Of a stretch of 64,000 nt of DNA, positions 9,805 to 18,045 are shown in pieces (position 1 is the stretch's first letter; each line of letters opens with the position of its first letter). The position numbers were made by a program, and so were the translations under genes. The notes under the pieces are model-generated. The model did no database searches. It was not told the origin of the DNA and was given only the letters and a program-made list of their open reading frames with translations. This DNA comes from Mucilaginibacter galii (GTDB lineage Bacteria; Bacteroidota; Bacteroidia; Sphingobacteriales; Sphingobacteriaceae). The stretch lies in contig NZ_BMDO01000011.1 of the NCBI RefSeq assembly GCF_014635825.1, positions 92,220 through 156,219 of the forward strand, read 5' to 3'.

Positions 9805-11061
9805 TTAATTAAACCGATTAGGATCAAAGGCAGAAATACCTGTAGAAAGTGCCGATTGACTGGCAAGTTCGGCTACTAACTTACCGGTTGCCGGGGCAAG
9901 GCCTAAACCCATCATGCCATGACCGCCTGCTACAATGAGATTACTCCATTTTTCACTGTATCCAATGTAGGGCAATCCATCGGGAGAGCATGGCCTGAAA
10001 CCATACCATACATCCTTTACCTGGGGTAGTTTTACCTGGTAATCGGGGTAGTAATCAGGTACGGCATTCACAATGCCTTGTACCCGGTTCATGTTTATTT
10101 TGCTGTTCACGGGTGCAATTTCCATAGTGCCGCCAATACGAACTTTACCGTTCATAGGGGTTATGGCAACCCTTGCTTCTAATAGCAACGATGGGTGTAC
10201 GATCTTTTTATCAGCATTATCGACCATAAAAGAATAACCCTTACCAGGCATCACAGGAATATTCATACCTGCTTTTTTTGCCAGTTCGGGCATCCACGCA
10301 CCGCCTGTCATTACCACCAAATCGGCACTGAAATTTCCTGATGATGTATTCACAGAATCAATGTGGTTATTACCGGCGGTGAAATTTGTTACCGTACAAT
10401 TAGTTTGAATGTTAACGCCTTTCGCTTTTAAATAAGCAGTTAACTGGGTAACCAGCGCGTTAGGGTAAATATGAGCATCACAACGGTAGTGCACGGCACC
10501 CTTTATATTTAATTCGGTATGTGGCTCTAAGCTTTGTACTTGGCTGTAATTTAAAACGTCAACATCTAAACCCAATTGCTGAGCCTGCTTAGCCACATGA
10601 ATTTCTTCAACACCTGCTTTCGCTGTTTTGTAAAGCATCAGTATACCTTTATCCTCAAAGCCAAAGTTAAGCTGCGGCTCGGCAGCAAGCTCTCTATATA
10701 GTAACTTGCTTAATAAGTGCAAATCTCTTAAATGCGGGGCCACTTTATTTACCTGCTTATCATTCGCGTGCTTTATAAATTGCAAACCCCACGATATAAG
10801 CTTTGGGTTTAACGACGGCTTCACATAAAAGGGGCTTTTGCTGTTAAACATCCACCTAATTCCCTTGGCTACCATACCGGGAGCTGCCAGAGGGATGAAA
10901 TGACTGGGCACTATCATACCCGCGTTGCCCGACGAGCAGTTATCGGCAAGGTTACCTTTATCTAAGATGGTGACCTCCCAGCCCGATTGAACCAGGTAGT
11001 AAGCAGAACAGAGGCCAATAATACCTCCGCCAATAATGATAGCGGAACGGGGGGTAGACAT
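9805..11061 (-). CDS. FAD-dependent D-hydroxyproline oxidase/dehydrogenase (D-amino-acid oxidase family)
   Basis: 418 residues of the DAO family. The FAD-binding Rossmann motif is at the very N-terminus (AIIIGGGIIGLCSAYYLV), followed by GNLADNCSSGNAGMIVPSHF, and a C-terminal VAGGHGMMGLGLAPATGKLV that closes the FAD site. By position in the operon it should oxidise cis-4-hydroxy-D-proline to 1-pyrroline-4-hydroxy-2-carboxylate, step two of hydroxyproline breakdown. It is a single-subunit form rather than a multi-subunit dehydrogenase. The gene lies 44 bases after the epimerase and is followed by a terminator. Other DAO-family substrates (glycine, other D-amino acids) are possible on sequence alone; the neighbours make hydroxyproline most likely. 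Confidence 0.87.
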   Translation of the reverse strand: MSTPRSAIIIGGGIIGLCSAYYLVQSGWEVTILDKGNLADNCSSGNAGMIVPSHFIPLAAPGMVAKGIRWMFNSKSPFYVKPSLNPKLISWGLQFIKHANDKQVNKVAPHLRDLHLLSKLLYRELAAEPQLNFGFEDKGILMLYKTAKAGVEEIHVAKQAQQLGLDVDVLNYSQVQSLEPHTELNIKGAVHYRCDAHIYPNALVTQLTAYLKAKGVNIQTNCTVTNFTAGNNHIDSVNTSSGNFSADLVVMTGGAWMPELAKKAGMNIPVMPGKGYSFMVDNADKKIVHPSLLLEARVAITPMNGKVRIGGTMEIAPVNSKINMNRVQGIVNAVPDYYPDYQVKLPQVKDVWYGFRPCSPDGLPYIGYSEKWSNLIVAGGHGMMGLGLAPATGKLVAELASQSALSTGISAFDPNRFN

Positions 11062-11105
11062 ATTTGTAGTTTAAACTTTAGAGATCAAAAATTTATACGG
11101 CAATA

Positions 11106-12104
11106 TTAAATTACCTGGAAACCATGAGCGTAAGGATCATCGTCATCAATAAATATGGTATTGTAGCCGGTTACAACAGCCCAGCCTTCAATACCCGGCA
11201 CAATAGCGGGTTGATTACCCAGTGTAGTTTCTTCTTCGATAGTACCGGTAAATTTAGACCCGATAATACTTTCATGAATAAACTTTTCACCTTTTTTGAG
11301 CTTGCCCTTAGCGTACCACTGCGCCATCCGAGCCGATGTACCCGTTCCGCACGGCGACCGGTCAATGGCCTTATCCCCATAAAAAACGGCATTACGGGCG
11401 GTAGCATCGGCGCTTAGTGTGGCGCCTGTCCATAAAAAATGGCTCAGTCCTTTAATGTGTTCATTTTCCGGGTGCACGAAGCTGTATAACTCGTTCATTT
11501 TTTTACGACAAACCCTGCTCCAGCTAATGAGCTGGTCGGCCGTATAATTTTCTATACCTTTAAAGTTTTCCTGCGGATCAACAATAGCATAAAAATTTCC
11601 ACCGTAGGCTACGTCAACATGCAAAACACCCAAATCAGGGCAATCCACATTTAAGTTTTCGGCGGCTAAAAAAGATTTCACGTTGGTTAGTTTAACCGAT
11701 TTTACTTTTTTACCCTCCTGCACATAATCAACCAGTACCAGGCCTGCAGGAGTTTCCAGGCGTAATTTACCGGGCACTTTAGGTATTACCAGTCCTTCTT
11801 CAATGGCAATGGTAACCGTACCAATGGTGCCATGGCCACACATAGGTAAGCAACCGCTAGTTTCAATGTAAAGCACGCCTATATCGTTAGCAGGATCGAC
11901 AGGCGGGTAAAGGATGCTCCCACTCATCATATCGTGCCCGCGGGGCTCAAACATGAGTCCTTTACGTATCCAGTCAAACTCTTCTAAAAAATGTAAACGG
12001 CGCTCCATCATGCTGTTCCCTTTTAAAATAGGGCCGCCTCCCGTAACCAGGCGAACCGGGTTACCGCAGGTGTGAGCATCAATGCACGAAAACGTTCTCT
12101 TCAT
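11106..12104 (-). CDS. 4-hydroxyproline epimerase (proline racemase family)
   Basis: 332 residues. It interconverts trans-4-hydroxy-L-proline and cis-4-hydroxy-D-proline without cofactor. Both catalytic thiols of the two-base mechanism are present: Cys89 in CLPMCGHGTIG and Cys252 in DRSPCGTGTSARMA. A Cys/Cys pair marks epimerases or racemases, whereas dehydratases of the family have Thr at the second site. The N-terminus FSCIDAHTCGNPVRLV and the GHDMMSGS motif are typical of 4HypE. It is 12 bases from the aldehyde dehydrogenase upstream and 44 from the oxidase downstream, inside one operon. Confidence 0.93.
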   Translation of the reverse strand: MKRTFSCIDAHTCGNPVRLVTGGGPILKGNSMMERRLHFLEEFDWIRKGLMFEPRGHDMMSGSILYPPVDPANDIGVLYIETSGCLPMCGHGTIGTVTIAIEEGLVIPKVPGKLRLETPAGLVLVDYVQEGKKVKSVKLTNVKSFLAAENLNVDCPDLGVLHVDVAYGGNFYAIVDPQENFKGIENYTADQLISWSRVCRKKMNELYSFVHPENEHIKGLSHFLWTGATLSADATARNAVFYGDKAIDRSPCGTGTSARMAQWYAKGKLKKGEKFIHESIIGSKFTGTIEEETTLGNQPAIVPGIEGWAVVTGYNTIFIDDDDPYAHGFQVI

Positions 12105-12116
12105 TCTATGATATTT

Positions 12117-13616
12117 TTATAAACTGGTTACGGTTAAATTTATGGCTTCCAGCGTAAGTTCGTTGTTAATGGTACGCCATACTTCCAATGGGTTTTCGTT
12201 CTGTAACTCTGCGGGCAGGTATTGGTTAGGCCAATTCTGAAAAGATAACGGCCGGGTAAAGCGCTTAATACCATCGGCACCTACTGAAGTAAAGGCACTG
12301 TTGGAGGTAGCCGGATACGGCCCTCCGTGGTGCATGGCCAAACAAACCTCTACACCGGTTGGAAACTGATTTACAACAATACGGCCGCAGCGTTCCTGTA
12401 TAACCTCATATAGTTCACGGTTAGCTTCCAGGTCAGCGCCTGTAGCAATTAATGTTGCGGTTAACTGCCCTTTTATAGCGTTGGCTACGGCAAGCATTTC
12501 ATCTGCATTTTGGCACACTACTAATAACGAATACGGTCCAAAAACTTCTTCTTGTAAAGCAGGATTAGCTGTAAAGGTATGAGCACTCACTTTAGCTAAG
12601 GTTATGCCACCCTGATTTTCGGCCGCTTCGATACCCGATTGAGCCAGCACCTCAACTTCTTGCTGCCGCAGCGCCTTCTCCCTGGTTTTTTCATAGTTGG
12701 CAGCAATACCCGGATGCAGCATTGTAGCTGGAGGGGCATCATGTGCCAATTTTTCAAGCGCAGCTGTAAAGCTGTTCAACTCTTCGCCGGCTATGCCTAT
12801 CATTAAGCCCGGATTGGTACAAAATTGCCCAACACCCAGCGTAACCGATGTTATAAACTGACCGGCAACTTCATTTCCGTCTTTTTTTAATTTTTCGGGA
12901 AGTAAAAACACTGGGTTAATGCTGCCCATTTCGGCAAACACGGGTATAGGTTCGCTACGCTGCGCAGCCATTTCGGTAAGTGCCTTACCACCCTGATAGG
13001 AGCCTGTAAAAGCTACTGCCTTTATCCCCGGATGCTTTACCAGCACCTGCCCTATTTCAATTCCGGCACCATAAACCTGGGCAAAAATTCCTTCGGGCAT
13101 ACGGCATTTTACCCTTGCTTTTTCTATAGCTTGCGCCATTAGTGCACAGGTTTGCGGGTGGCCGGGATGCGCTTTTACCACAACCGGACAACCGGCCGCT
13201 ATGGCACATGCGGTATCGCCGCCTGCTGTTGAAAACGCAAACGGGAAATTACCTGCACCAAATACCGCTACCGGGCCCAATGCTACCGATATTTTACGAA
13301 TATCGGGCTTGGTTGATGGGCTTAAAAATGGCATATCAATCCTCACATCAAGCCAGTTGCCTAATTCGGCGTAGTTTGCGTAACTGTTCCACTGTAAAAT
13401 AGTACGCGCACGCTCACCGGTTAAACGGGCCTCGGTAAGGTGGCTTTCGTTCATAGCTGTTTTGATCAACTCATTGCCCAGTGCCTCAATTTCAACCGCA
13501 ACGGCGCGCATAAAAGCGGCACGCTGGCGTATAGAGTATCGTTTCAACTCCCTGTAGGCTTGACCGGCTTTGGCCAAAATGGCGTCTACCTCTTCCAAAC
13601 TTGTTTCTTTGTACAT
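12117..13616 (-). CDS. Alpha-ketoglutarate semialdehyde dehydrogenase
   Basis: 499-residue aldehyde dehydrogenase. The catalytic Cys266 is in LGVGQFCTNPGL and the general-base Glu229 in VFAEMGSINPVF. The NAD(P) region GAGNFPFAFSTAGGD and the Ser/Thr-Gly-Ser motif FTGSYQGG are present. This sequence type, with a GQFCTNPG active site and PTGVEVCLAMHHGGPYPAT near the C-terminus, belongs to the 2,5-dioxovalerate/KGSA dehydrogenases found in hydroxyproline and sugar-acid clusters. It would convert alpha-ketoglutarate semialdehyde to alpha-ketoglutarate, the last step of hydroxyproline catabolism, feeding the TCA cycle. Gaps to its neighbours are 34 and 12 bases. Confidence 0.92.
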   Translation of the reverse strand: MYKETSLEEVDAILAKAGQAYRELKRYSIRQRAAFMRAVAVEIEALGNELIKTAMNESHLTEARLTGERARTILQWNSYANYAELGNWLDVRIDMPFLSPSTKPDIRKISVALGPVAVFGAGNFPFAFSTAGGDTACAIAAGCPVVVKAHPGHPQTCALMAQAIEKARVKCRMPEGIFAQVYGAGIEIGQVLVKHPGIKAVAFTGSYQGGKALTEMAAQRSEPIPVFAEMGSINPVFLLPEKLKKDGNEVAGQFITSVTLGVGQFCTNPGLMIGIAGEELNSFTAALEKLAHDAPPATMLHPGIAANYEKTREKALRQQEVEVLAQSGIEAAENQGGITLAKVSAHTFTANPALQEEVFGPYSLLVVCQNADEMLAVANAIKGQLTATLIATGADLEANRELYEVIQERCGRIVVNQFPTGVEVCLAMHHGGPYPATSNSAFTSVGADGIKRFTRPLSFQNWPNQYLPAELQNENPLEVWRTINNELTLEAINLTVTSL

Positions 13617-13650
13617 ATAAGATATTTAGCTTGCGCTTACTATTTCCGGT

Positions 13651-14580
13651 TTAGGCCGTTACATCCTCACTTCTCCAGTTTGGCAGGGTGGGACGTATGG
13701 CAACAGCATCGGTAATTACTTTTAAAATGCGGGTACGCTCTTCGGCAACTAATGTTAAACGCGGTGCACGCACATACTCGGTACCAATACCGGTTACGGT
13801 AGCGGCAAGTTTAATGTATTGTACCAGCTTAGGATGAATATCCAACTCGAGCAATGGTAAAAACCAGCGGTAAATACTTAAAGCAGCTTCGTACTGACCG
13901 GCTTTAACCAGTTTATAAATGGTTACCGTTTCTTCGGGGAAAGCATCAACCAAACCGGCAACCCATCCATCGGCACCCGCAGCAAGGCTTTCAAACGCCA
14001 GCGGATCAACACCACATAAAATTTTAAAGCGGTCGCCAAAACGATTTTTCATACGTGCAATGTTCGAGATATCGCGCGTAGACTCTTTTACCGCCTGTAT
14101 ATTTTCATAGTTTGCCAATTCTTCAAACATATCAAGGTTAATAAAAATACCATAATCTACCGGGTTGTTGTAAACCATAATAGGTAAGCTGGTACTTTGG
14201 GCAACACTGGTCATGTAAGCAAGCGTTTCGCGGTCATCGGCTTTGTAACGCATAGGCGGAAGCAGCATTAAACCGGCAGCACCAATTTCTTCGGCACCCT
14301 TTGCCAAAACCAAAGCCTCTTTGGTTGTTGGCTCGGCAATGTTTAAAATAACAGGCACCCGGCCGTTAACCACTTTAATGGCATATTTAAGCACGTCAAA
14401 CTTTTCGGCGGTACTTAATGTACTTGCTTCTCCAAGCGATCCGGCTACAATTACACCATCTACACCGGCATTTAACTGCGCTGTAATATTGGCTTCAAAA
14501 ATACTGTAATCAACCTCATCGTTCTCTTTGAACGGGGTTAACAAAGCAGGGTAAACCCCAATCCATGATATTGTATTCAT
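13651..14580 (-). CDS. 1-pyrroline-4-hydroxy-2-carboxylate deaminase (DapA/NAL family)
   Basis: 309-residue TIM-barrel of the dihydrodipicolinate synthase/N-acetylneuraminate lyase superfamily. The Schiff-base lysine is K165 (IQAVKESTRD), the conserved Tyr is Y137 (IMVYNNPVDYG), and the N-terminal GSLGEASTLS corresponds to the GTTGE loop. In an operon with hydroxyproline epimerase, D-amino-acid oxidase and KGSA dehydrogenase, the expected reaction is deamination and dehydration of pyrroline-4-hydroxy-2-carboxylate to alpha-ketoglutarate semialdehyde. The assignment of this particular reaction is by context. First structural gene of the operon, 75 bases after the AraC-type gene. Confidence 0.88.
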   Translation of the reverse strand: MNTISWIGVYPALLTPFKENDEVDYSIFEANITAQLNAGVDGVIVAGSLGEASTLSTAEKFDVLKYAIKVVNGRVPVILNIAEPTTKEALVLAKGAEEIGAAGLMLLPPMRYKADDRETLAYMTSVAQSTSLPIMVYNNPVDYGIFINLDMFEELANYENIQAVKESTRDISNIARMKNRFGDRFKILCGVDPLAFESLAAGADGWVAGLVDAFPEETVTIYKLVKAGQYEAALSIYRWFLPLLELDIHPKLVQYIKLAATVTGIGTEYVRAPRLTLVAEERTRILKVITDAVAIRPTLPNWRSEDVTA

Positions 14581-14655
14581 ATAACAAAACTAAGTTGACT
14601 AACAGAAAAAATGTATTCGGGTATTAATCAATACTAAGCAAATATTAGCCAGTAT

Positions 14656-15531
14656 TTAAAAGTTACTGCGGTAGCTTTCCAGGTACTCGCGCGGCGAATT
14701 ACCTATCACGCTTTTAAATACACGGTTAAAATTTGTAATGCTGTTAAAGCCCGAGGTATAAGCCACGGCAGAAATGCTTTCGCACTTGCCTGCGGTTAAT
14801 TTTTTGCAGGCTTCGTTAATGCGCATCCCATTTAAAAAGGTTACGAAAGTGTGCCCGGTATGCTTTTTAAAGTAACGACAAAAAGCCTGTGGCGTCATGT
14901 GGGCCTCGGCAGCTACATCCTCCAGAGTTATCATGGTATCGTAGTGCTGCATAATGTAATTATAAATGGTACTTATTCTTATCCCCTCGCTTTCGCTTAC
15001 GTTCTCTACCGGGGTAATAGATAGTGGCACTAACTTACCATTGATAGTGTACAAGGATTTTAACAACTGAAAAAACTGCATGAAACGGTTAAACCCCTGA
15101 GTTTGCTGCACATCCTGTATTTTTTGAGACATGGTTTTTACATACTTAGCCGGCAGCTTAAAGCCGCCCGAATATTGCTGTATAAAAGAGCGTAGCACTT
15201 GCATTTCGGGCAGTTCAAACAGTGAAGAAAGTTTACCATGAGGATTGAAAAATACCATCATAGAGCGTACCTGCTTACTGCTGTCTGTTGAAAAATACTC
15301 GGGGTTACTTTTGAATAAATGGGGTTGGTTTGCGCCCAGTAAAAATATATCGCCTGCACTAAACGAGTGCATGCTGGTACCCGCCACAAGGGTCCCCTCG
15401 CCTTCCTGTATCCAGGTGAGCTGGGCCTCGTTATGCCTATGCAGGTAAGGATAAAAGTGTGGAAGCTGTTCTTCCTGAACTATAACAGATTTATCATATG
15501 TTACAGGTAAAGTGAATTGCAAAGCTTTCAT
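14656..15531 (-). CDS. AraC family regulator of the hydroxyproline operon
   Basis: 291 residues with an N-terminal cupin domain (HRHNEAQLTWIQEGEGTLVA, then FSAGDIFLLGANQPH) and a C-terminal AraC DNA-binding domain (ITLEDVAAEAHMTPQAFCRY; ESISAVAYTSGFNSITNFNR; SPREYLESY). It is transcribed in the same direction as, and 75 bases upstream of, the deaminase gene, so it is probably both linked to and in control of the hydroxyproline operon. Hydroxyproline or one of its intermediates as the ligand is inference. Confidence 0.93.
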   Translation of the reverse strand: MKALQFTLPVTYDKSVIVQEEQLPHFYPYLHRHNEAQLTWIQEGEGTLVAGTSMHSFSAGDIFLLGANQPHLFKSNPEYFSTDSSKQVRSMMVFFNPHGKLSSLFELPEMQVLRSFIQQYSGGFKLPAKYVKTMSQKIQDVQQTQGFNRFMQFFQLLKSLYTINGKLVPLSITPVENVSESEGIRISTIYNYIMQHYDTMITLEDVAAEAHMTPQAFCRYFKKHTGHTFVTFLNGMRINEACKKLTAGKCESISAVAYTSGFNSITNFNRVFKSVIGNSPREYLESYRSNF

Positions 15532-15760
15532 ATAACATGGAATGGTTTATAATCACCTTAAATATATCAGATATTAACCTGAAAAATCAGTTATTAACAT
15601 ATAATGGTTAAAATACGGTCAATACTGGTCAAGTTAAGGTTAAGATATAGTTTACTCTTGTGAAAAAGTCCGCAAAATTATACCACTAAATGTCAATAAC
15701 GGCATTGGTTGCCTAATGCAGTTACGTTACTTTTACTTATAGTTAACGCTCAGTTTAACC

Positions 15761-16113
15761 ATGAATAAGCTTTTTATTATTTTTCAGATGCTACTTTGTA
15801 TCGCTTTTACAGCTCGTTCGCAAACGTACATTCCACAGTGGAGTGATAAACGAATGAAGGTAAAGAACGCAGTGCCTGTATACGTATATCCGTTTAGCAG
15901 GCAGCAGTTAAAACTACTCAATAGCCCGTTCAACGATGCTATGCACATTCAGGTTTAAAGGCCAATTGTATGGCGGCTGGGAAAATTTAGGATTGGCCGG
16001 GCAGCATTATCAAAGGCTAATACAATATCCTCCGATTTGAACCCGTTAAAATTACGGCTATACGCATGGAGGTTAAACTACCTGCCAATAATTCTGCGGG
16101 CATACATGAGTGA
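15761..16113 (+). pseudogene. Decayed GH127 (DUF1680) beta-L-arabinofuranosidase-type gene
   Basis: The first 65 codons (15761-15958) give a signal peptide (MNKLFIIFQMLLCIAFTARS) and then KNAVPVYVYPFSRQQLKLLN, the conserved N-terminus of GH127 proteins, before a stop. In another frame at 15960-16037 the sequence reads GQLYGGWENLGLAGQHYQ, matching the YGGWE-LGLAGH-LGHYLSA block that normally lies some 60 residues further on. A third piece at 16045-16113 reads ITAIRMEVKLPANNSAG, which looks like a C-terminal accessory domain but is not assigned. A functional gene would be 1.8-2.4 kb, so most of it has been deleted. GH127 enzymes include those acting on hydroxyproline-linked arabinosides. Confidence 0.68.
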
Positions 16114-16173
16114 GCCATTAAATAAATTAGGTTACATACTAACCGCCTATCAACATAATATTCTTACTTATAC

Positions 16174-17958
16174 ATGAATTATCAGGAAAAAATTGACGGC
16201 ATACGCCAGGCTATGAAAAAAGATGGCGTAGATGCCTATCTTATCCCTTCATCAGATCCGCACATTAGTGAGTATGTGCCTGAGCGTTATAAGTGCCTGG
16301 CTTTTGCCTCAGGGTTTACCGGCTCGGCAGGCTGCTTACTCATTACGCAAACCGATGCACAGCTATGGGCCGATTTTAGATATTTTGTACAGGCCGAAGA
16401 ACAACTGGCTGGCACCGGTTACGAACTGGTGAAACTGAAAGTACAACATGCCCCCGAATATATTGAATGGCTTGGCCAACAGTTTCCGGCAGGCAGTACC
16501 ATAGGTTTCGATGCCAAGTTAATTTCCGTTCACCTGTGCGACCTGCTATTTGAACAACTGTCTTCAAAATCTTTCAAATTTCACGCGGCTGACTACCTTG
16601 ACGCCTTATGGGAAAACCGCCCCGAGTTACCTACAGCTCCGGCTTTTTTAATTGATGCAGAACATACCGGCGCCACAGCCGCCCAAAAGCTGGCTGCCGT
16701 ACGAGAGGGCATGGATAAACACTCGGCTACATATCACTTCATTTCGGCACTTGATGATGTAGCATGGTTATATAACCTGCGGGGTAACGATGTAAGCTAC
16801 AACCCGGTGGTACTGGCATTTGCGCTGATTAGTGTCGATAAGGCAACGCTGTTTATAGCACCCGAAAAATTAAACGATACTGAAATTAGCACATTGCTGC
16901 AAAATGGTGTTGAAACCGCACCTTACCATGCTATTGGCCAAGCCCTTGCTGCCCTACCAGCCGGTGCCCGCATATTGCTCGATCCTAAAAAAACGTCATA
17001 CGGTACGTTTAAACACATTAGTGACACGGCAACTATTATCAGGAACAGCAACCCGAGCACGCTTCTTAAAGCCATTAAAAACGAGGTGGAAATTGCCAAT
17101 ACTCGTTTAGCCATGATACAGGATGGTGTAGCCATGACCCGCTTTTTTAAGTGGATGGAAGAAAACATTGGCCAAATAAATATTACGGAACTTTCGGCAG
17201 CACAGCAACTGGAGGAGTTCAGGAAAGAACAGCCTGCATTTGCAGGTAAAAGCTTTAACAGCATTGCCGGTTACCGGGCACATGGAGCCTTGCCGCACTA
17301 TTCTGCAACGCCCGAAAGCGACAGCACACTTGAGGCGAGCGGTTTATTCCTCGTTGACTCGGGCGGACAGTATAATTACGGCACTACCGATATTACTCGG
17401 ATGTTAGCGCTCGGCAAACCAACCGATGAAGAGCGAACCGATTATACGCTGGTGCTTAAAGCCATGATAGATGGTTCTACCGCACGTTTTCCTAAAGGCA
17501 CTTGTGGTTACCAGATAGATGCCATTACCCGCCAGCCGCTTTGGGAACATGCCATTAACTACGGCCACGGTACAGGTCACGGCGTGGGCTATTATTTAAA
17601 CGTACACGAAGGCCCACAAGTACTGAACCCTACCAACGTTGCCATCCCTGTTGATTTGGGAATGATCACCTCTATCGAGCCCGGCATTTATCGTCCCGGT
17701 AAGCATGGGGTACGTATCGAAAACCTGATGCTTACCGTTAAAGATACTGTAAACGAGTTTGGTGAGTTTTACAAGTTTGAAACCCTTACACTGGCATTAA
17801 TAGACCCCACCCCTGTTAAAAAAGAGTTATTGGAACGCAAGCACCTGCAATGGTTAGACACCTATAACCGGATAGTGTTAGAAAAACTAAGTCCTCACTT
17901 AACCCCCGCTGAAATTCAGTGGCTTCAGCAAAAGTGTGACGCTTTTTCCATCGACTAA
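16174..17958 (+). CDS. Xaa-Pro aminopeptidase (aminopeptidase P, M24B)
   Basis: 594 residues with the three-domain layout of the larger aminopeptidase P type: creatinase N-domain (MKKDGVDAYLIPSSDPHISE), a second creatinase-like domain (about 160-310), and the M24 pita-bread domain. Metal ligands are visible: Asp in FLVDSGGQY and in GTTDITR, His in GHGTGHGVGYYLNVHEGPQ, Glu in SIEPGIYRPG and VRIENLM. It releases the N-terminal residue from peptides with proline in position two. No signal peptide is seen, so it is probably cytoplasmic. It stands alone between the hydroxyproline operon and the glycosidase locus, on the opposite strand, and ends at a strong shared terminator. The location fits use of proline- or hydroxyproline-rich peptides. 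Confidence 0.94.
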   Translation: MNYQEKIDGIRQAMKKDGVDAYLIPSSDPHISEYVPERYKCLAFASGFTGSAGCLLITQTDAQLWADFRYFVQAEEQLAGTGYELVKLKVQHAPEYIEWLGQQFPAGSTIGFDAKLISVHLCDLLFEQLSSKSFKFHAADYLDALWENRPELPTAPAFLIDAEHTGATAAQKLAAVREGMDKHSATYHFISALDDVAWLYNLRGNDVSYNPVVLAFALISVDKATLFIAPEKLNDTEISTLLQNGVETAPYHAIGQALAALPAGARILLDPKKTSYGTFKHISDTATIIRNSNPSTLLKAIKNEVEIANTRLAMIQDGVAMTRFFKWMEENIGQINITELSAAQQLEEFRKEQPAFAGKSFNSIAGYRAHGALPHYSATPESDSTLEASGLFLVDSGGQYNYGTTDITRMLALGKPTDEERTDYTLVLKAMIDGSTARFPKGTCGYQIDAITRQPLWEHAINYGHGTGHGVGYYLNVHEGPQVLNPTNVAIPVDLGMITSIEPGIYRPGKHGVRIENLMLTVKDTVNEFGEFYKFETLTLALIDPTPVKKELLERKHLQWLDTYNRIVLEKLSPHLTPAEIQWLQQKCDAFSID

Positions 17959-17979
17959 GTCAGCAATTATTCTCTACAA

Positions 17980-18023
17980 AAAAGGCGCTGTCAACATCCC
18001 TCGAAATGTTGACAGCGCCTTTT
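17980..18023. terminator. Bidirectional terminator between convergent genes
   Basis: Perfect 18-base arms, AAAAGGCGCTGTCAACAT (17980-17997) and its reverse complement (18006-18023), with an 8-base loop. A-rich and T-rich flanks allow action in both directions. It separates the plus-strand aminopeptidase (stop at 17958) from the minus-strand GH2 gene (stop at 18046). Confidence 0.92.
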
Positions 18024-18045
18024 GTATTCAGCTGGTTTATGTTGG

